Shown piece after piece: positions 1-8,403 of a stretch of DNA of 64,000 nt. The position numbers and the translations under genes were made by a program. Every line of letters starts with the position of its first letter. The stretch's first letter is position 1. The DNA is taken from positions 25,474 to 89,473 of the IMG/VR virus record IMGVR_UViG_3300009011_000012. One strand, 5' to 3'. The stretch is from a virus. The notes under the pieces were generated by a model. That model saw only the letters and a list, made by a program, of their open reading frames with translations. It made no database searches and was not told where the DNA came from.

Positions 1-172
1 TATTTATATGTGAAAGCCTACGTGTAACGCGCCCCTGATTTTCGCCAGCGCCCGCTACTAAGGTGCCTTTGGCGGTTATGGCGTTTTTAATATCGGCCAG
101 TGCTTTGAGCTCGTTAGCGCTGGCGTCCTCGATTGCGCTAATGATTGCGATCCGATCTTGCTGTTTATCCAA
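1..172 (-). CDS. Start of probable tape-measure gene (partial)
   Basis: The reading frame runs off the left edge. The visible 57 residues are hydrophilic and helix-prone (LDKQQDRIAI near the start, then alternating Ala, Asp and Lys). I chose the TTG at 172 because GGGGAGGA lies about six bases upstream and no ATG in this frame is as well placed. An ATG at 177 is in another frame that soon stops. It follows a gene pair that looks like a tail-assembly chaperone with an overlapping extension, which is the usual position of the tape measure in contractile and lambda-like tails. That identity is inferred from position only. Confidence 0.4.
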   Translation of the reverse strand, partial: MDKQQDRIAIISAIEDASANELKALADIKNAITAKGTLVAGAGENQGRVTRRLSHIN

Positions 173-200
173 AACATCCTCCCCTGCGCAGCTGCGTGAG

Positions 201-416
201 CTATCTATTTTTCCCGGCCTGAGCCTTATATTTCTGTTCCAGCGCTTTGCTCATATGGATAGCTCGCCACTGAGAAAGGCGCTCAACGTCTCCCACCGGC
301 TGATATCCATAAAGAGCAAGGTTGTTAATGATGGTTAGCCATCCATTCAGGTCTAATTGATGGGATAAACTCTCGATTGAGAAATGGGACGTACAGCGTC
401 GTGGTAACGTCTGCAC
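201..416 (-). other. Alternative-frame extension overlapping the end of the 325-1146 gene
   Basis: A second open frame, offset +1 (or -2), overlaps the last ~30 codons of the upstream gene and continues another ~40 codons past its stop to 201. Its distal part (from WLTIINNLALYGYQ) looks protein-like. No well-placed start codon with a ribosome binding site is visible in the overlap. A programmed frameshift like those of G/GT tail-assembly chaperones is possible, as is a separate small gene from the ATG of HMSKALEQ. I see no canonical -1 slippery heptamer. Shown as a hypothesis. Confidence 0.3.
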
Positions 417-1146
417 CCTCCTTTGCGTTTTTGCATTTTTGCGGAGGTAGGATTAGACGGCTTGTACCATGTTCTATCGACATGAGTAGCCCATGGCGCA
501 GGTCGCGCTGCATGAGCTGAATACGCGCTACGAGGGGTGTAAATTCGGTTTCTAAAGCCATAGCTTCGATCATTTCGAATCGTCTATTTGCTGCTTCGGT
601 AAAGTCTTCTGGGTCATCGTCGAGAGCTGTGCATAAAGCAAGTTCAGCTATGCGAAACCGGGACATTCCGGCACTGTATTCTGGGTCTTTCATATCAGGT
701 AGAGAGGCGCGCATACGTTCGAGCATATGAGCACCACGACCGGTGAGAGGTTTTAAAGTCCACTGCGTTGGCTTCCCATTCACCGGAACCTGTGTTTTTA
801 CGTAAGGCTCTACGGTTAGCAGTTCAACTGTTTCGGCCAACTGGTTTAGGTCAATATCTGCATTATGAGAGCTGTTGCAATGGCGGCACTCATAGGAATA
901 TGTCATTACCGGATCTGGGCGTGAGTTAACAAAGATCCACCATAGTGCGGTTCGACGGTCTTGAACGGTCCATTCAGCACTGTCGCTGATCGGTGGTTCT
1001 TGCATGGAGTTAAGGTACTCTGTTGTTGTAACCTCATCTTCACTTGGATTGAAATCGCTGTATTTGATTGCGTCTTTCACCGTTGGAGCATGGAATCTGA
1101 CTTCGATTTGAGGTTTGGATGGCAATGGGAAGTTTGGGATATTCAA
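325..1146 (-). CDS. Tail/baseplate assembly protein, possible chaperone
   Basis: 273 residues, soluble, with a CxxC zinc-knuckle-like pair (YECRHCNSSHNADIDL near residue 85) followed by a helical C-terminal half. The Cys pair followed by a D-x-DL stretch resembles, from memory, the T4 gp26/gp51 baseplate-hub assembly family (PF12322-like). It sits just upstream of a probable tape-measure start and reads away from repA. The position and the overlapping extension fit a tail-assembly chaperone. Function is inferred; a general morphogenesis role is the safer statement. Confidence 0.4.
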   Translation of the reverse strand: MNIPNFPLPSKPQIEVRFHAPTVKDAIKYSDFNPSEDEVTTTEYLNSMQEPPISDSAEWTVQDRRTALWWIFVNSRPDPVMTYSYECRHCNSSHNADIDLNQLAETVELLTVEPYVKTQVPVNGKPTQWTLKPLTGRGAHMLERMRASLPDMKDPEYSAGMSRFRIAELALCTALDDDPEDFTEAANRRFEMIEAMALETEFTPLVARIQLMQRDLRHGLLMSIEHGTSRLILPPQKCKNAKEGADVTTTLYVPFLNREFIPSIRPEWMANHH

Positions 1147-1235
1147 TGTACTCTCCGGTCGGGTTTCTTATGACCAGGCGAGCATATTCAGTGTGTGATT
1201 TTTAACGATATCGCTCTCAAATAGATAACCTTTAA

Positions 1236-1490
1236 AGTTATCCACTGGATAGATCCAATAATAAGATCCTAAATAGATCCTAATATTACCAAACAGATCC
1301 CGCTGGGCTTGAGGCCGCGTCAGCTCTGGCTTGAAGGGCTATCACGATGTGCGCTGGAGGGAGATAAGTGTGTGCTGTAGGGATAATAATGTGCGCTGGA
1401 GGGTTGTCAATGTGTGCTGGCGGGATATAGGATGTGTGCTGACGGGAACCGGCGGTAAGTTGTCCAATGCCGATAAACTTATCCACACAA
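1236..1490 (+). other. oriR: Plasmid origin oriR (P1 type)
   Basis: The segment holds a DnaA box TTATCCACT at 1238-1246, a perfect DnaA box TTATCCACA at 1479-1487, and four Dam-site heptamers AGATCCN at 1251, 1264, 1275 and 1295 in AT-rich DNA. The RepA iterons lie between the heptamers and the second DnaA box. This is the P1 oriR arrangement (GATC heptamers, AT-rich opening region, incC iterons, DnaA boxes), so replication should need DnaA, RepA and Dam methylation. Confidence 0.85.
1347..1447 (+). repeat. incC: incC iterons (five RepA-binding repeats)
   Basis: Five direct repeats of ATGTG(T/C)GCTGNNGGG start at about 1347, 1367, 1389, 1410 and 1432, with a 20-22 bp pitch of about two helical turns. 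In P1 five incC iterons bind RepA monomers, start replication and overlap the repA promoter, giving autoregulation. The same arrangement is seen here immediately upstream of repA. Confidence 0.9.
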
Positions 1491-1506
1491 CCATGGTAAG
1501 CCATTG

Positions 1507-2367
1507 ATGAATCAACCATTTATCTCTGATGTTCTGTACGCAGACATTGAAAGCAAAGCTAAAGAGTTAACAGTTAATTCAAACAACACAGTACAGCCGG
1601 TAGCGTTGATGCGCTTAGGGGTCTTTGTGCCTAAGCCGACTAAAAACCAAGTTGAAAACAAAGAGATAGATGCGTCCAAGGTATTCTCTCAATTGGAGAT
1701 CGCTCAGGCCGAAGGTTACGATAATATCAAAATCACCGGCCCGCGACTCGATATGGATACTGATTTTAAGGTATGGATTGGCGTAATTTACTCTTTTAGT
1801 AAGTACGGCCTATCCTCCAACACGATACAGCTATCTTTTCAGGAGTTCGCTAAGGCGTGCGGTTTCCCTTCAAAGCGTCTGGACGGAAAGCTTCGCAACA
1901 CCATACACGATTCACTCGGTCGTTTGCGTAACAAAGGTATTTCCTTTAAACGTGGCAAAAGTGCGCGAGGCAGTTACAACACGGGCCTTCTAAAGACTGG
2001 TTATTTTGATGCTGAGCGCGACATTGTTGAGTTGGAAGCAGACTCAAAGTTGTGGGAAATTTTTCAGCTCGATTACCGTGTGCTTTTGCAACAACACGCG
2101 CTGCGAGCTCTGCCTAAAAAAGAAGCCGCCCAAGCAATTTACACATTCATCGAGAGCCTCCCGGCCCGCCCTATCCCTATTTCGTTTGAACGAATTCGCG
2201 AGCGCCTGGCTTTGATGTCAACTGTCAGCGAGCAGAATAGAACCATTAAGAAAGCTATCGAGCAACTGAAGACGATCGGCTACCTTGACTGTTCTATCGA
2301 GAAAAAAGGGCGTGAAAACTACATCATCGTGCATTCCCGCAATCCTAAGCTCAAGCCTACCGAATAG
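1507..2367 (+). CDS. repA: Plasmid replication initiator RepA (P1 type)
   Basis: 286 residues, the length of P1 RepA as I recall it, and very similar throughout (for example ESKAKELTVNSNNTVQPVAL near the start and IKKAIEQLKTIGYLDCSIEK near the end). RepA binds iterons as a monomer, initiates plasmid replication at oriR with DnaA, and limits copy number by pairing (handcuffing) incC with incA. The ATG at 1507 is chosen because P1 RepA begins MNQ; a TTG one codon upstream is possible but less likely. Iterons flank the gene on both sides, so it is expected to be autoregulated. Confidence 0.95.
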   Translation: MNQPFISDVLYADIESKAKELTVNSNNTVQPVALMRLGVFVPKPTKNQVENKEIDASKVFSQLEIAQAEGYDNIKITGPRLDMDTDFKVWIGVIYSFSKYGLSSNTIQLSFQEFAKACGFPSKRLDGKLRNTIHDSLGRLRNKGISFKRGKSARGSYNTGLLKTGYFDAERDIVELEADSKLWEIFQLDYRVLLQQHALRALPKKEAAQAIYTFIESLPARPIPISFERIRERLALMSTVSEQNRTIKKAIEQLKTIGYLDCSIEKKGRENYIIVHSRNPKLKPTE

Positions 2368-2743
2368 TGTGTGCTGGAGGGCATTGACCTCCATTGTTCG
2401 TTTGAAAATGTGCGCTGATGGGAATACGCGCACTGACCCAACGTGATTTACCCTACAGCACACATTTTTTTCCCGGCAGCACACATATTACCTCCCATTT
2501 TTCCCTGCAGCACACATGCAATTTTGGCTTTATCCCTTCAGGGCACACGCATGGCCAATCACCCCCTCCAGCACACATATTTTCCGGGCTATTACGTCTA
2601 TCTTTTCCCCTCCAGCACACATTTTTTAATGCTCATCCACCCAGCGCACATCCATTTATCGTAAAGTGGGTGCTGGAGGGAGGATTATAGCGCTAACGTT
2701 CTAGGTAATACGGCGGTGTTCAAAAACTCCCTCCAGCACACAT
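2366..2743 (+). repeat. incA: incA iteron array (copy-number control)
   Basis: About eleven copies of the RepA iteron follow repA. Two are in direct orientation (2366, 2407), then seven or eight are inverted (TCCAGCACACAT types at about 2450, 2473, 2503, 2540, 2563, 2610 and a decayed copy near 2640), one is direct near 2665, and one is inverted at 2728-2743. P1 incA has nine. Such arrays titrate RepA and hold oriR by handcuffing. Several copies are imperfect, for example GGGCACACGCAT at 2540. No gene is supported inside the array. Confidence 0.85.
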
Positions 2744-2779
2744 ATTACGTGCAATAAAATCACGTTTAGCGTTAATTTG

Positions 2780-2807
2780 TTGCACGTAGGCTTAATTGTT
2801 GTACACT
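2780..2807 (+). promoter_or_regulatory. Candidate par operon promoter
   Basis: TTGCAC at 2780-2785 and TACACT at 2802-2807 are 16 bp apart, upstream of parA. The surrounding DNA contains several partly symmetrical TGCA/GTGCA words, as expected for an operator bound by the ParA N-terminal domain, but I cannot define one clear palindrome. In P1 the operon is repressed by ParA with ParB as corepressor. Confidence 0.4.
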
Positions 2808-2859
2808 CCAAAACTGCAAAAGCAATGTCCCCAACATTGAAAACTTCATGGAGATCAGA

Positions 2860-4065
2860 ATGAAACGAGATTACGGTGGTGTAGGCTCCATAGCACGCAG
2901 GGCTAGCCATTTGCTTGAGTCAATGAGCAGGGACATTGAAGAGCAGCGCAAAGAGTTTAATTTGACTGAATATTTCCAGACATTTACCCGGAATGCTGTC
3001 GCTAAATTACCGAAACTCAGTCGCAGGATTGTCGAACAGGCCATTAAAGAAATGGAAGATGAGGGCTACGAGTTCAACAAAAAACAGGTTGGGAATGTCG
3101 AACAGTACGCACTGACTATCCAGAACGTCATTGATATTTACGCTCACCGCAAGATTCCTAAGTATCGTGATACCCATACCTCGCCTTACGTTATCTTTGT
3201 TGTGAACCTGAAAGGCGGTGTTTCGAAGACTGTTAGCACCGTTACTCTCGCTCATGCGCTTCGAGTTCACCAGGATCTTCTTCGCCACGATTTGCGCGTT
3301 CTTGTTATTGACCTCGACCCTCAGGCATCGAGCACTATGTTCCTGGATCACACACATAGTATCGGTTCTATACTTGAGACGGCGGCTCAGGCGATGCTAA
3401 ACGACGTTGATACTGAAACGTTGCGTAAGGATGTGATCCGCCCAACCATCATCCCTGGCGTAGATGTTATTCCTGCTTCTATCGATGATGGATTTGTAGC
3501 TAGTGCATGGAAGGAGCTGGTGAACGAGAACCTTCCAGGTGTTAACCAATATGAAGTGCTTCGCAAGGTTATTATCGATCGCGTAGCTGATGATTATGAT
3601 TTCATCCTGATTGATACAGGGCCACACCTCGATCCATTTTTGCTAAACGGCCTGGCTGCGAGTGACCTGATTCTCACCCCTACCCCACCGGCGCAAGTCG
3701 ATTTCCATTCGACGTTAAAATACCTTACCCGCTTGCCTGAAATGCTGGAAACATTGGAACAAGAAGGCATTGAACCGCGATTGTCCGCCAGTATTGGCTT
3801 TATGTCGAAGATGACCGGAAAGCCAGATCACCAAGTTTCACACAGCCTTGCTCGTGAAGTATACACCAGCAATATTCTCGACTCGGCCCTGCCGCGACTA
3901 GATGGTTTTGAACGATGTGGTGAGACGTTTGACACTATTATCAGTGCGAACCCTGCATCATATCCTGGTAGTAACGACGCGCTGAAAAAGGCCCGAACAG
4001 AAGCGGAGCATTTCACTAAGGCTGTGTTTGATCGCATCGAGTTCTTGAGGAGCAAAGCGGCATGA
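2860..4065 (+). CDS. parA: Partition ATPase ParA (P1 type)
   Basis: 401 residues from the ATG at 2860, which has GGAG six bases upstream; an ATG at 2848 lacks a site. The N-terminal ~100 residues form the DNA-binding region typical of large type Ia ParA proteins. A deviant Walker A motif follows (NLKGGVSKTVST), then VIDLDPQASSTMF and the Walker B-like DFILIDTGPHLD. It positions plasmid copies on the nucleoid through ParB-parS and represses its own operon. It is similar to P1 ParA over its whole length. Its stop overlaps the parB start (ATGA), so the two are translationally coupled. Confidence 0.95.
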   Translation: MKRDYGGVGSIARRASHLLESMSRDIEEQRKEFNLTEYFQTFTRNAVAKLPKLSRRIVEQAIKEMEDEGYEFNKKQVGNVEQYALTIQNVIDIYAHRKIPKYRDTHTSPYVIFVVNLKGGVSKTVSTVTLAHALRVHQDLLRHDLRVLVIDLDPQASSTMFLDHTHSIGSILETAAQAMLNDVDTETLRKDVIRPTIIPGVDVIPASIDDGFVASAWKELVNENLPGVNQYEVLRKVIIDRVADDYDFILIDTGPHLDPFLLNGLAASDLILTPTPPAQVDFHSTLKYLTRLPEMLETLEQEGIEPRLSASIGFMSKMTGKPDHQVSHSLAREVYTSNILDSALPRLDGFERCGETFDTIISANPASYPGSNDALKKARTEAEHFTKAVFDRIEFLRSKAA

Positions 4066-5036
4066 AAAAGAAAATAGTAGCTCGCGGGCGAAGCATTTTA
4101 GGCAGTGATAGCTCCGATTTTATCCGTAGCCTTGATAACCAAGGCGGTGAGAAGGTTTTCACGCTTAAGTCTGGAAAGCAGGCTAAGTTCACTCTAAAGA
4201 CCATTGTTAGTGATGAAATAGAGCAGAAAACTTTTGTTGATCCTGCTGTTAATGGTCGCGATCAAAGAAATGTAACTCCCGAGTCAGTGAGCGATATAAC
4301 GCGAACGATCACTCTTCAGCAATTTTTCCCGGCAATTGGTCGGGCTGTAGGTGAGCGCATTGAGGTGTTGGATGGTTCCCGTCGTCGAGCTGCTTGTATT
4401 TTTAGCGGCTCGAAGTTTGAAATCATGGTTACAGAAGATGAAATAAGTCTGGAAGATGCCCGCCAACTGGCAAAAGACATCCAGACCGCCCGTGAACATA
4501 CACTTCGTGAAATTGGGCAGAGATACCAGCTCATGCACGAGAATGGCATGACAAAGGATGAGATCGCGCGCGCTGAGGGAGTTTCCCCTGCAAGCGTTAC
4601 CCGCGCGTTCCAAGCCGCTTCGGTACCAGCTGAGATGGTTGCGCTATTCCCGGTCATCAATGAACTTGCTCTTGCTGATTACCAACTGCTGCTTAAGCTT
4701 TCAGAAGAGCTAAACAACAAAGGTGTTCCCCTGCCAGAATTACTTGCAAAAGTGCAAGAAGACATAAGTGCAGCGGAAGTGGAGAGCGTAACTAAGTCGT
4801 TAATCCTGGACTCGTTCAAACGTCACACAAAGCAGTTGAACCCGCGACCAGTGAAAACAGTCCAAACTGAAAAGCTGCGTGAGTTCGAAGATAAAAAACA
4901 GTTTGCACGTAAGAAAACTGATACGTCTAAACGCTTAGTGACCTATGAATTTGCTCGACTCCCAGCGTCAGTTCAAGCTGAGTTGGATAAAGCCATTAAG
5001 CAGGTAATGGATAACATGCAGGCACCTGCGAAGTAA
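4062..5036 (+). CDS. parB: Centromere-binding protein ParB (P1 type)
   Basis: 324 residues, close to P1 ParB (333). The central part holds a helix-turn-helix (MTKDEIARAEGVSPASVTRAF), followed by the linker and C-terminal dimer domain that in P1 reads the parS A-boxes and B-boxes respectively. ParB binds parS, spreads along DNA and stimulates ParA ATPase. It overlaps parA by four bases. The candidate parS lies directly downstream, as in P1. Confidence 0.93.
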   Translation: MKKKIVARGRSILGSDSSDFIRSLDNQGGEKVFTLKSGKQAKFTLKTIVSDEIEQKTFVDPAVNGRDQRNVTPESVSDITRTITLQQFFPAIGRAVGERIEVLDGSRRRAACIFSGSKFEIMVTEDEISLEDARQLAKDIQTAREHTLREIGQRYQLMHENGMTKDEIARAEGVSPASVTRAFQAASVPAEMVALFPVINELALADYQLLLKLSEELNNKGVPLPELLAKVQEDISAAEVESVTKSLILDSFKRHTKQLNPRPVKTVQTEKLREFEDKKQFARKKTDTSKRLVTYEFARLPASVQAELDKAIKQVMDNMQAPAK

Positions 5037-5081
5037 AAAAAGTGGGAACTTCAGGCAGTTTTCTACCGAAAAGTTCCCACT
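5034..5081 (-). terminator. Terminator of the late structural operon
   Basis: A perfect 11-bp inverted repeat, AGTGGGAACTT at 5041-5051 and its complement at 5071-5081, encloses a 19-nt loop. On the minus strand it is followed by a run of seven T. It therefore suits transcription coming from the capsid-tail operon. The same repeat contains TTCCCA words that may belong to parS, so the two roles may overlap. Confidence 0.5.
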
Positions 5082-5147
5082 CAATTATCAATGTTAACTA
5101 GCTAATAAATATGGATTTTATTAACTTCTTTCAATGTGAAATTCCCA
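5041..5147 (+). other. parS: Candidate centromere parS
   Basis: Immediately after parB lies TTTCAATGTGAAAT (5129-5142), followed by TCCCA. P1 parS, as I recall it, contains ATTTCAAGGTGAAAT followed by CGCCA, that is, paired heptamer A-boxes and a hexamer B-box. The A-box inverted repeat is conserved here while the B-box reads TTCCCA. The same hexamer recurs at 5074-5079 and inverted at 5043-5048. The ~50 bp between is AT-rich, where P1 has an IHF site; I do not see a good IHF consensus. Confidence 0.55.
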
Positions 5148-5167
5148 AGGCTCACGCCCCTGAAACT

Positions 5168-5875
5168 TCAGAATTCGATAACACTTCCTGCCGCTGACTT
5201 CGCAGCTGAGCCCACTGCCCCGGCCGCTCCAGATAAGATAGCCTCAACCCCAGAACCAGCAGACGTGTATTTCTGAAAGGTGATCGGATAACTCAAAAAC
5301 TCTGTTACCTGGTCACGTGAGCGGGTGATTTCTCCAAGCTGAGTCGGAAATACGCGCATCTCTTCTTCTAGGGTTTTTCCACCTTCTTGAGATACGCGAT
5401 ACAAACGTATATTCATCAGGTATGAAGGTGGCAAGTTAATTGTGCCATCTCGGTTTGTCACTTTCCCTTTTCGCTCTTTAAACCAGCCCATTATTTTGCC
5501 ATCCTCTGTATCCCGAACGGTCATCGTGACGAGCCCAGCGGTAACATGGGTAGGTTTATTGAATTCCACACTACCTATCACCTTACTTTCTGTTTCAATA
5601 GTCCCATGCCCATAAGTTATGTCTTTAACAAACATGTCAAAGCCATTTAGCCCATCAACATCGACTGTCCACTGCCATCCTTGTGCGTAGCGAATACGCA
5701 TAGCGGTCGCGACGATATTTTTCCCGTAGGCAATATCGTCGGCATAATTCCCACGCACACCTGAACCGGAAAGAGCCTTATCAAGGATGTCGCTAATAAG
5801 GTTGCTGGTGAAAGATTTAGTATTGAAGGAAAGAGAACTTGAAAGAGTGCTCTCTAGGCCGCTAAATATCCCCAC
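5168..5875 (-). CDS. Tail tube or tube-initiator-like structural protein
   Basis: 235 residues. The centre (ITYGHGTIETESKVIGSV and TMTVRDTEDGKIMGWF) resembles the two-sheet tube fold shared by tail tube and baseplate tube-initiator proteins, where a 'regular DxxDGKI..WF' strand is common. The C-terminus is Gly/Ala rich and ends SAAKSAAGSVIEF. It is the last gene of the late operon headed by the capsid gene. In P1 the genes downstream of 23-22-21 are pmgG, bplB and pmgF; I cannot assign which one this matches. Confidence 0.45.
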   Translation of the reverse strand: MGIFSGLESTLSSSLSFNTKSFTSNLISDILDKALSGSGVRGNYADDIAYGKNIVATAMRIRYAQGWQWTVDVDGLNGFDMFVKDITYGHGTIETESKVIGSVEFNKPTHVTAGLVTMTVRDTEDGKIMGWFKERKGKVTNRDGTINLPPSYLMNIRLYRVSQEGGKTLEEEMRVFPTQLGEITRSRDQVTEFLSYPITFQKYTSAGSGVEAILSGAAGAVGSAAKSAAGSVIEF

Positions 5876-5888
5876 TGTTCCGCCCTCT

Positions 5889-6446
5889 CTATGATGCCGT
5901 GGTTGCGCCTGGAATGATGGCTCTGTTCGATGCCATTTTTTCCTCCATGTCCAAAACTCGCTGGTGGAGCGTTACTTCATCTGGAAGGTCAGAATAATCG
6001 AACTTTCCATCTATAGAAGCGCGTCTTAAGCGTGCAACATTAGGCACTTTTATTAGCGCTTCCAGGTAGTCTTCAATCATACCGATAATAGCTGGGGGTA
6101 AATGCCATCCTTCAAAACCACGATCACGCAAATTCATAAGATACTGCATTCTGAATGGCCACCGCTCTGAACCTGTAAGATCCAGTTCGATGGTATTCCC
6201 TACTTCATCAGAGTAAACGAGTAAGCCGTGTGCGTCGGTAACATGGATAAGAGCTAAATAGTCATCAGGGCGAGATATAACCGTCCCTCCAGCCTTTTCC
6301 AGCTTAACAGTGGCAATGACCCCTGCCCTATCCTGATATGCTCCCAGCGCCTTTCTGAGAAGGGAATCAAGCGTTTCCTGTTCTCGAACAAGTAAAGGGT
6401 TAAAACGGAGCTTTACGTTTTCAAGGAGCTCGGCGGGCGTTGTCAT
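5889..6446 (-). CDS. Late-operon morphogenesis protein
   Basis: 185 residues, soluble, with no motif I can name. It has a helical start (LLRKALGAYQDRAGVIATV), a beta-rich middle (DDYLALIHVTDAHGLLVYSD) and an acidic helical end. The size and mix suggest a head-tail connector, tail-completion or baseplate component. It is 12 bp upstream of the tube-like gene in the same operon. Position matches the bplB/pmgG region of P1, but the match is positional only. Confidence 0.4.
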   Translation of the reverse strand: MTTPAELLENVKLRFNPLLVREQETLDSLLRKALGAYQDRAGVIATVKLEKAGGTVISRPDDYLALIHVTDAHGLLVYSDEVGNTIELDLTGSERWPFRMQYLMNLRDRGFEGWHLPPAIIGMIEDYLEALIKVPNVARLRRASIDGKFDYSDLPDEVTLHQRVLDMEEKMASNRAIIPGATTAS

Positions 6447-6511
6447 GATATTCCCTGCAAAAGAAGATTAAATGCCTAATAGGCGCTGCGATTAAGCCAG
6501 CGCCGATTCTG

Positions 6512-7003
6512 TTACTCAACCCAGTTGTATACGACGCGCAGTGTCGGACGGACTACGGTCGTGACGTCTTCAGATGAGAAGTCCACTGCATCAGAATAGA
6601 TTTTGCAGTGGGAGAAGGTACGGATTAAGCCTTTGTGATCGCCGCTGTTTGACTCGGCGGCTGCTTGAACCGTGACTTCGATATACTTCTTGCCGTAAAC
6701 AAGCTCTTTGACGGCTGCTAATACAGTTCCATCGATGGTTTCTGCACAAGTAACCTGATATTCCCCTGAGTTGCGCAGCGTACCGTGCTGGTTGAATTTC
6801 ATACCACCCGGACCAAAATCTTCTACGTCTTCACGTGTCATTTCCGGAATCTGAGTGGAGCGCACAAGGATGCTCAGATTGTCGTACCCTTTAAACGTCA
6901 TCCAAAATTCTGAGCCGATCAGCTTCTCGCCAGCTGCAATATTTTTGTTGAAGCGAGATTTGAGAAAAGCGGTATCTGCTTTGGTATTCGCAAAACCAGA
7001 CAT
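6512..7003 (-). CDS. Putative tail tube protein
   Basis: 163 residues, the same length as T4 gp19. It contains a 'STQIPEMTREDVEDFGPGG' stretch, like the strand-loop of contractile tail tube proteins that contacts the next ring, followed by a beta-rich C-terminal half (TVVRPTLRVVYNWVE). It lies two genes downstream of the sheath in the same operon, where a tube gene is expected. P1 gp21 occupies a similar place. Assigned from length, pattern and context. Confidence 0.45.
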   Translation of the reverse strand: MSGFANTKADTAFLKSRFNKNIAAGEKLIGSEFWMTFKGYDNLSILVRSTQIPEMTREDVEDFGPGGMKFNQHGTLRNSGEYQVTCAETIDGTVLAAVKELVYGKKYIEVTVQAAAESNSGDHKGLIRTFSHCKIYSDAVDFSSEDVTTVVRPTLRVVYNWVE

Positions 7004-7012
7004 AGAAACTCC

Positions 7013-7606
7013 TTAAATGATAAACACAGTGGAAATATTGCTGCGATTGAGTGATGTAATACCGCTGCATTGGAGAGTGACAGTGTTGTGGGAAAAATAG
7101 CCCTCTGAGGTTCGTGGAGCATCCAATTGATAAGTCACATCTTTAATAACCACTCCTGAGAGAGCTATTGTGCGACCTATATTTAATGTTACTTGCTCTG
7201 GACGTCGCCCGAGTGCGGTGTACTCATTGAGCTCTGGAGAGCACATTTTTAGTAGTGTTGTGATAGCAGCATTAACTTCTATTTGCGCGTTTTGGGTAGC
7301 CATGAGATCAACCGTTAAACTAAACTCCGGTGGCTGCTGACCTTCCCAGACGAGCATAGAGTTAAAGATCGTCTTTGCTGTAACGCCCGAAGCGGATTGA
7401 ATAACATTGGCTGTAGCGTCCAGTTTCTGACTTACAGCCCCCATAATTCCGCTCAATGACTGATTCTCGAACGGTGATTGCCACATAGCTGAAAGCGTGG
7501 CTGAGGAGCCATCACCGATATAACCTACAACCATATCCTCATCAGTACGGATGTAGATTTTCATGAGAGGGCTAATGCCATCCGGCATGATCGCGCCACA
7601 TATCAT
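7013..7606 (-). CDS. Baseplate/tail structural protein
   Basis: 197 residues beginning MICGAIMPDGISPL. The ATG at 7606 has GGAGG seven bases upstream. It is beta-rich, with ELNEYTALGRRPEQVTLNIG in the middle and a C-terminal NTVTLQCSGITSLNRSNI. It lies only 9 bp upstream of the tube-like gene. Its place in the operon and composition suggest a tail-tube-associated or baseplate protein; I do not recognise the family. Confidence 0.4.
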   Translation of the reverse strand: MICGAIMPDGISPLMKIYIRTDEDMVVGYIGDGSSATLSAMWQSPFENQSLSGIMGAVSQKLDATANVIQSASGVTAKTIFNSMLVWEGQQPPEFSLTVDLMATQNAQIEVNAAITTLLKMCSPELNEYTALGRRPEQVTLNIGRTIALSGVVIKDVTYQLDAPRTSEGYFSHNTVTLQCSGITSLNRSNISTVFII

Positions 7607-7652
7607 CTCCAGACCTCCGAATCAGGCCATCATTACTGATGGCCTGATATAG

Positions 7653-8363
7653 TTACATGCCGCGTTTCTTGCGCAGCTTCATGGACTTCTTGCGGTGCAA
7701 ATTCGCAACAGATGTATGAGCCTTACGGCGAGCCTTCTTCAGTGCCTGTTTCTGCAAAGAGTTAAGGCGACGAGGACGAGGGCGCTTACGAATAATTTTC
7801 ACCTTGCCGTCACGAACAACCTTTTTACGAACGGCTTCGAGCATAGCTGTATCGCCACCCGCAACTGTATACATTGCAATAGCCTCCTCCAGCATGTCTG
7901 AATCGTTCCCTGACAGAGCGTCGAAAACTCGCTCCGCTGCTGAATCATCCATATCGTCGATCATGTCGGTGACATCATCCTGGTCCGCGCCCATGGACAC
8001 TGCTGCATCAGCCAGCGAGGCTAATGCAGCGTTATAGGCATCAACTTGTTCATCGGTGAAATCAGCATCTTCATCTACACCATCAAGCCCCGCCATAATA
8101 ATGGCCAAAGCATCAAAGGCGTCGGCTTCGGGATCATCATCCTCCAACCATTGCGCGATCATCGACGCGGCGAGGCCACGCTCATCGCCTTTGGCGCGCG
8201 CGCTAACAGCTTCCAGCATTAAGGCTTCACCATCTTTAGGCTGCTCCTGCTCTCCCGGTTTACGCTCTCCTGCGCTTTCAAGCATTGCCTTATCGTCAGA
8301 ACCCGGCACGGTGGCACCAAAAAGAACACGAGCCAGGGGATTAGCGATTGTGAAATTTTTCAT
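7653..8363 (-). CDS. Bipolar acidic/basic structural protein
   Basis: 236 residues with extreme charge separation. Residues ~75-165 are very acidic and Ala-rich (AQWLEDDDPEADAF, DDVTDMIDDMDDSAAERV). The last ~60 are very basic (KVKIIRKRPRPRRL, KKARRKAH, KKSMKLRKKRGM). Such a protein could be a scaffold-like factor, an internal head protein or a DNA-contacting connector; the sequence does not decide. It follows the sheath gene directly. No homologue recognised. An Ala-rich low-complexity middle may make database matches unreliable. Confidence 0.45.
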   Translation of the reverse strand: MKNFTIANPLARVLFGATVPGSDDKAMLESAGERKPGEQEQPKDGEALMLEAVSARAKGDERGLAASMIAQWLEDDDPEADAFDALAIIMAGLDGVDEDADFTDEQVDAYNAALASLADAAVSMGADQDDVTDMIDDMDDSAAERVFDALSGNDSDMLEEAIAMYTVAGGDTAMLEAVRKKVVRDGKVKIIRKRPRPRRLNSLQKQALKKARRKAHTSVANLHRKKSMKLRKKRGM

Positions 8364-8403
8364 GTTTTATCTCTTAACGGCCGCCCGGAGGGCGGCTCAT
8401 GGT

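Noticed and set aside
2418-2690. Two overlapping plus-strand reading frames of 73-90 codons within incA
   Set aside because: They are produced by the repeated iteron sequence (recurrent SSTH/PAHI-type words), have no ribosome binding site, and P1 has no gene there.
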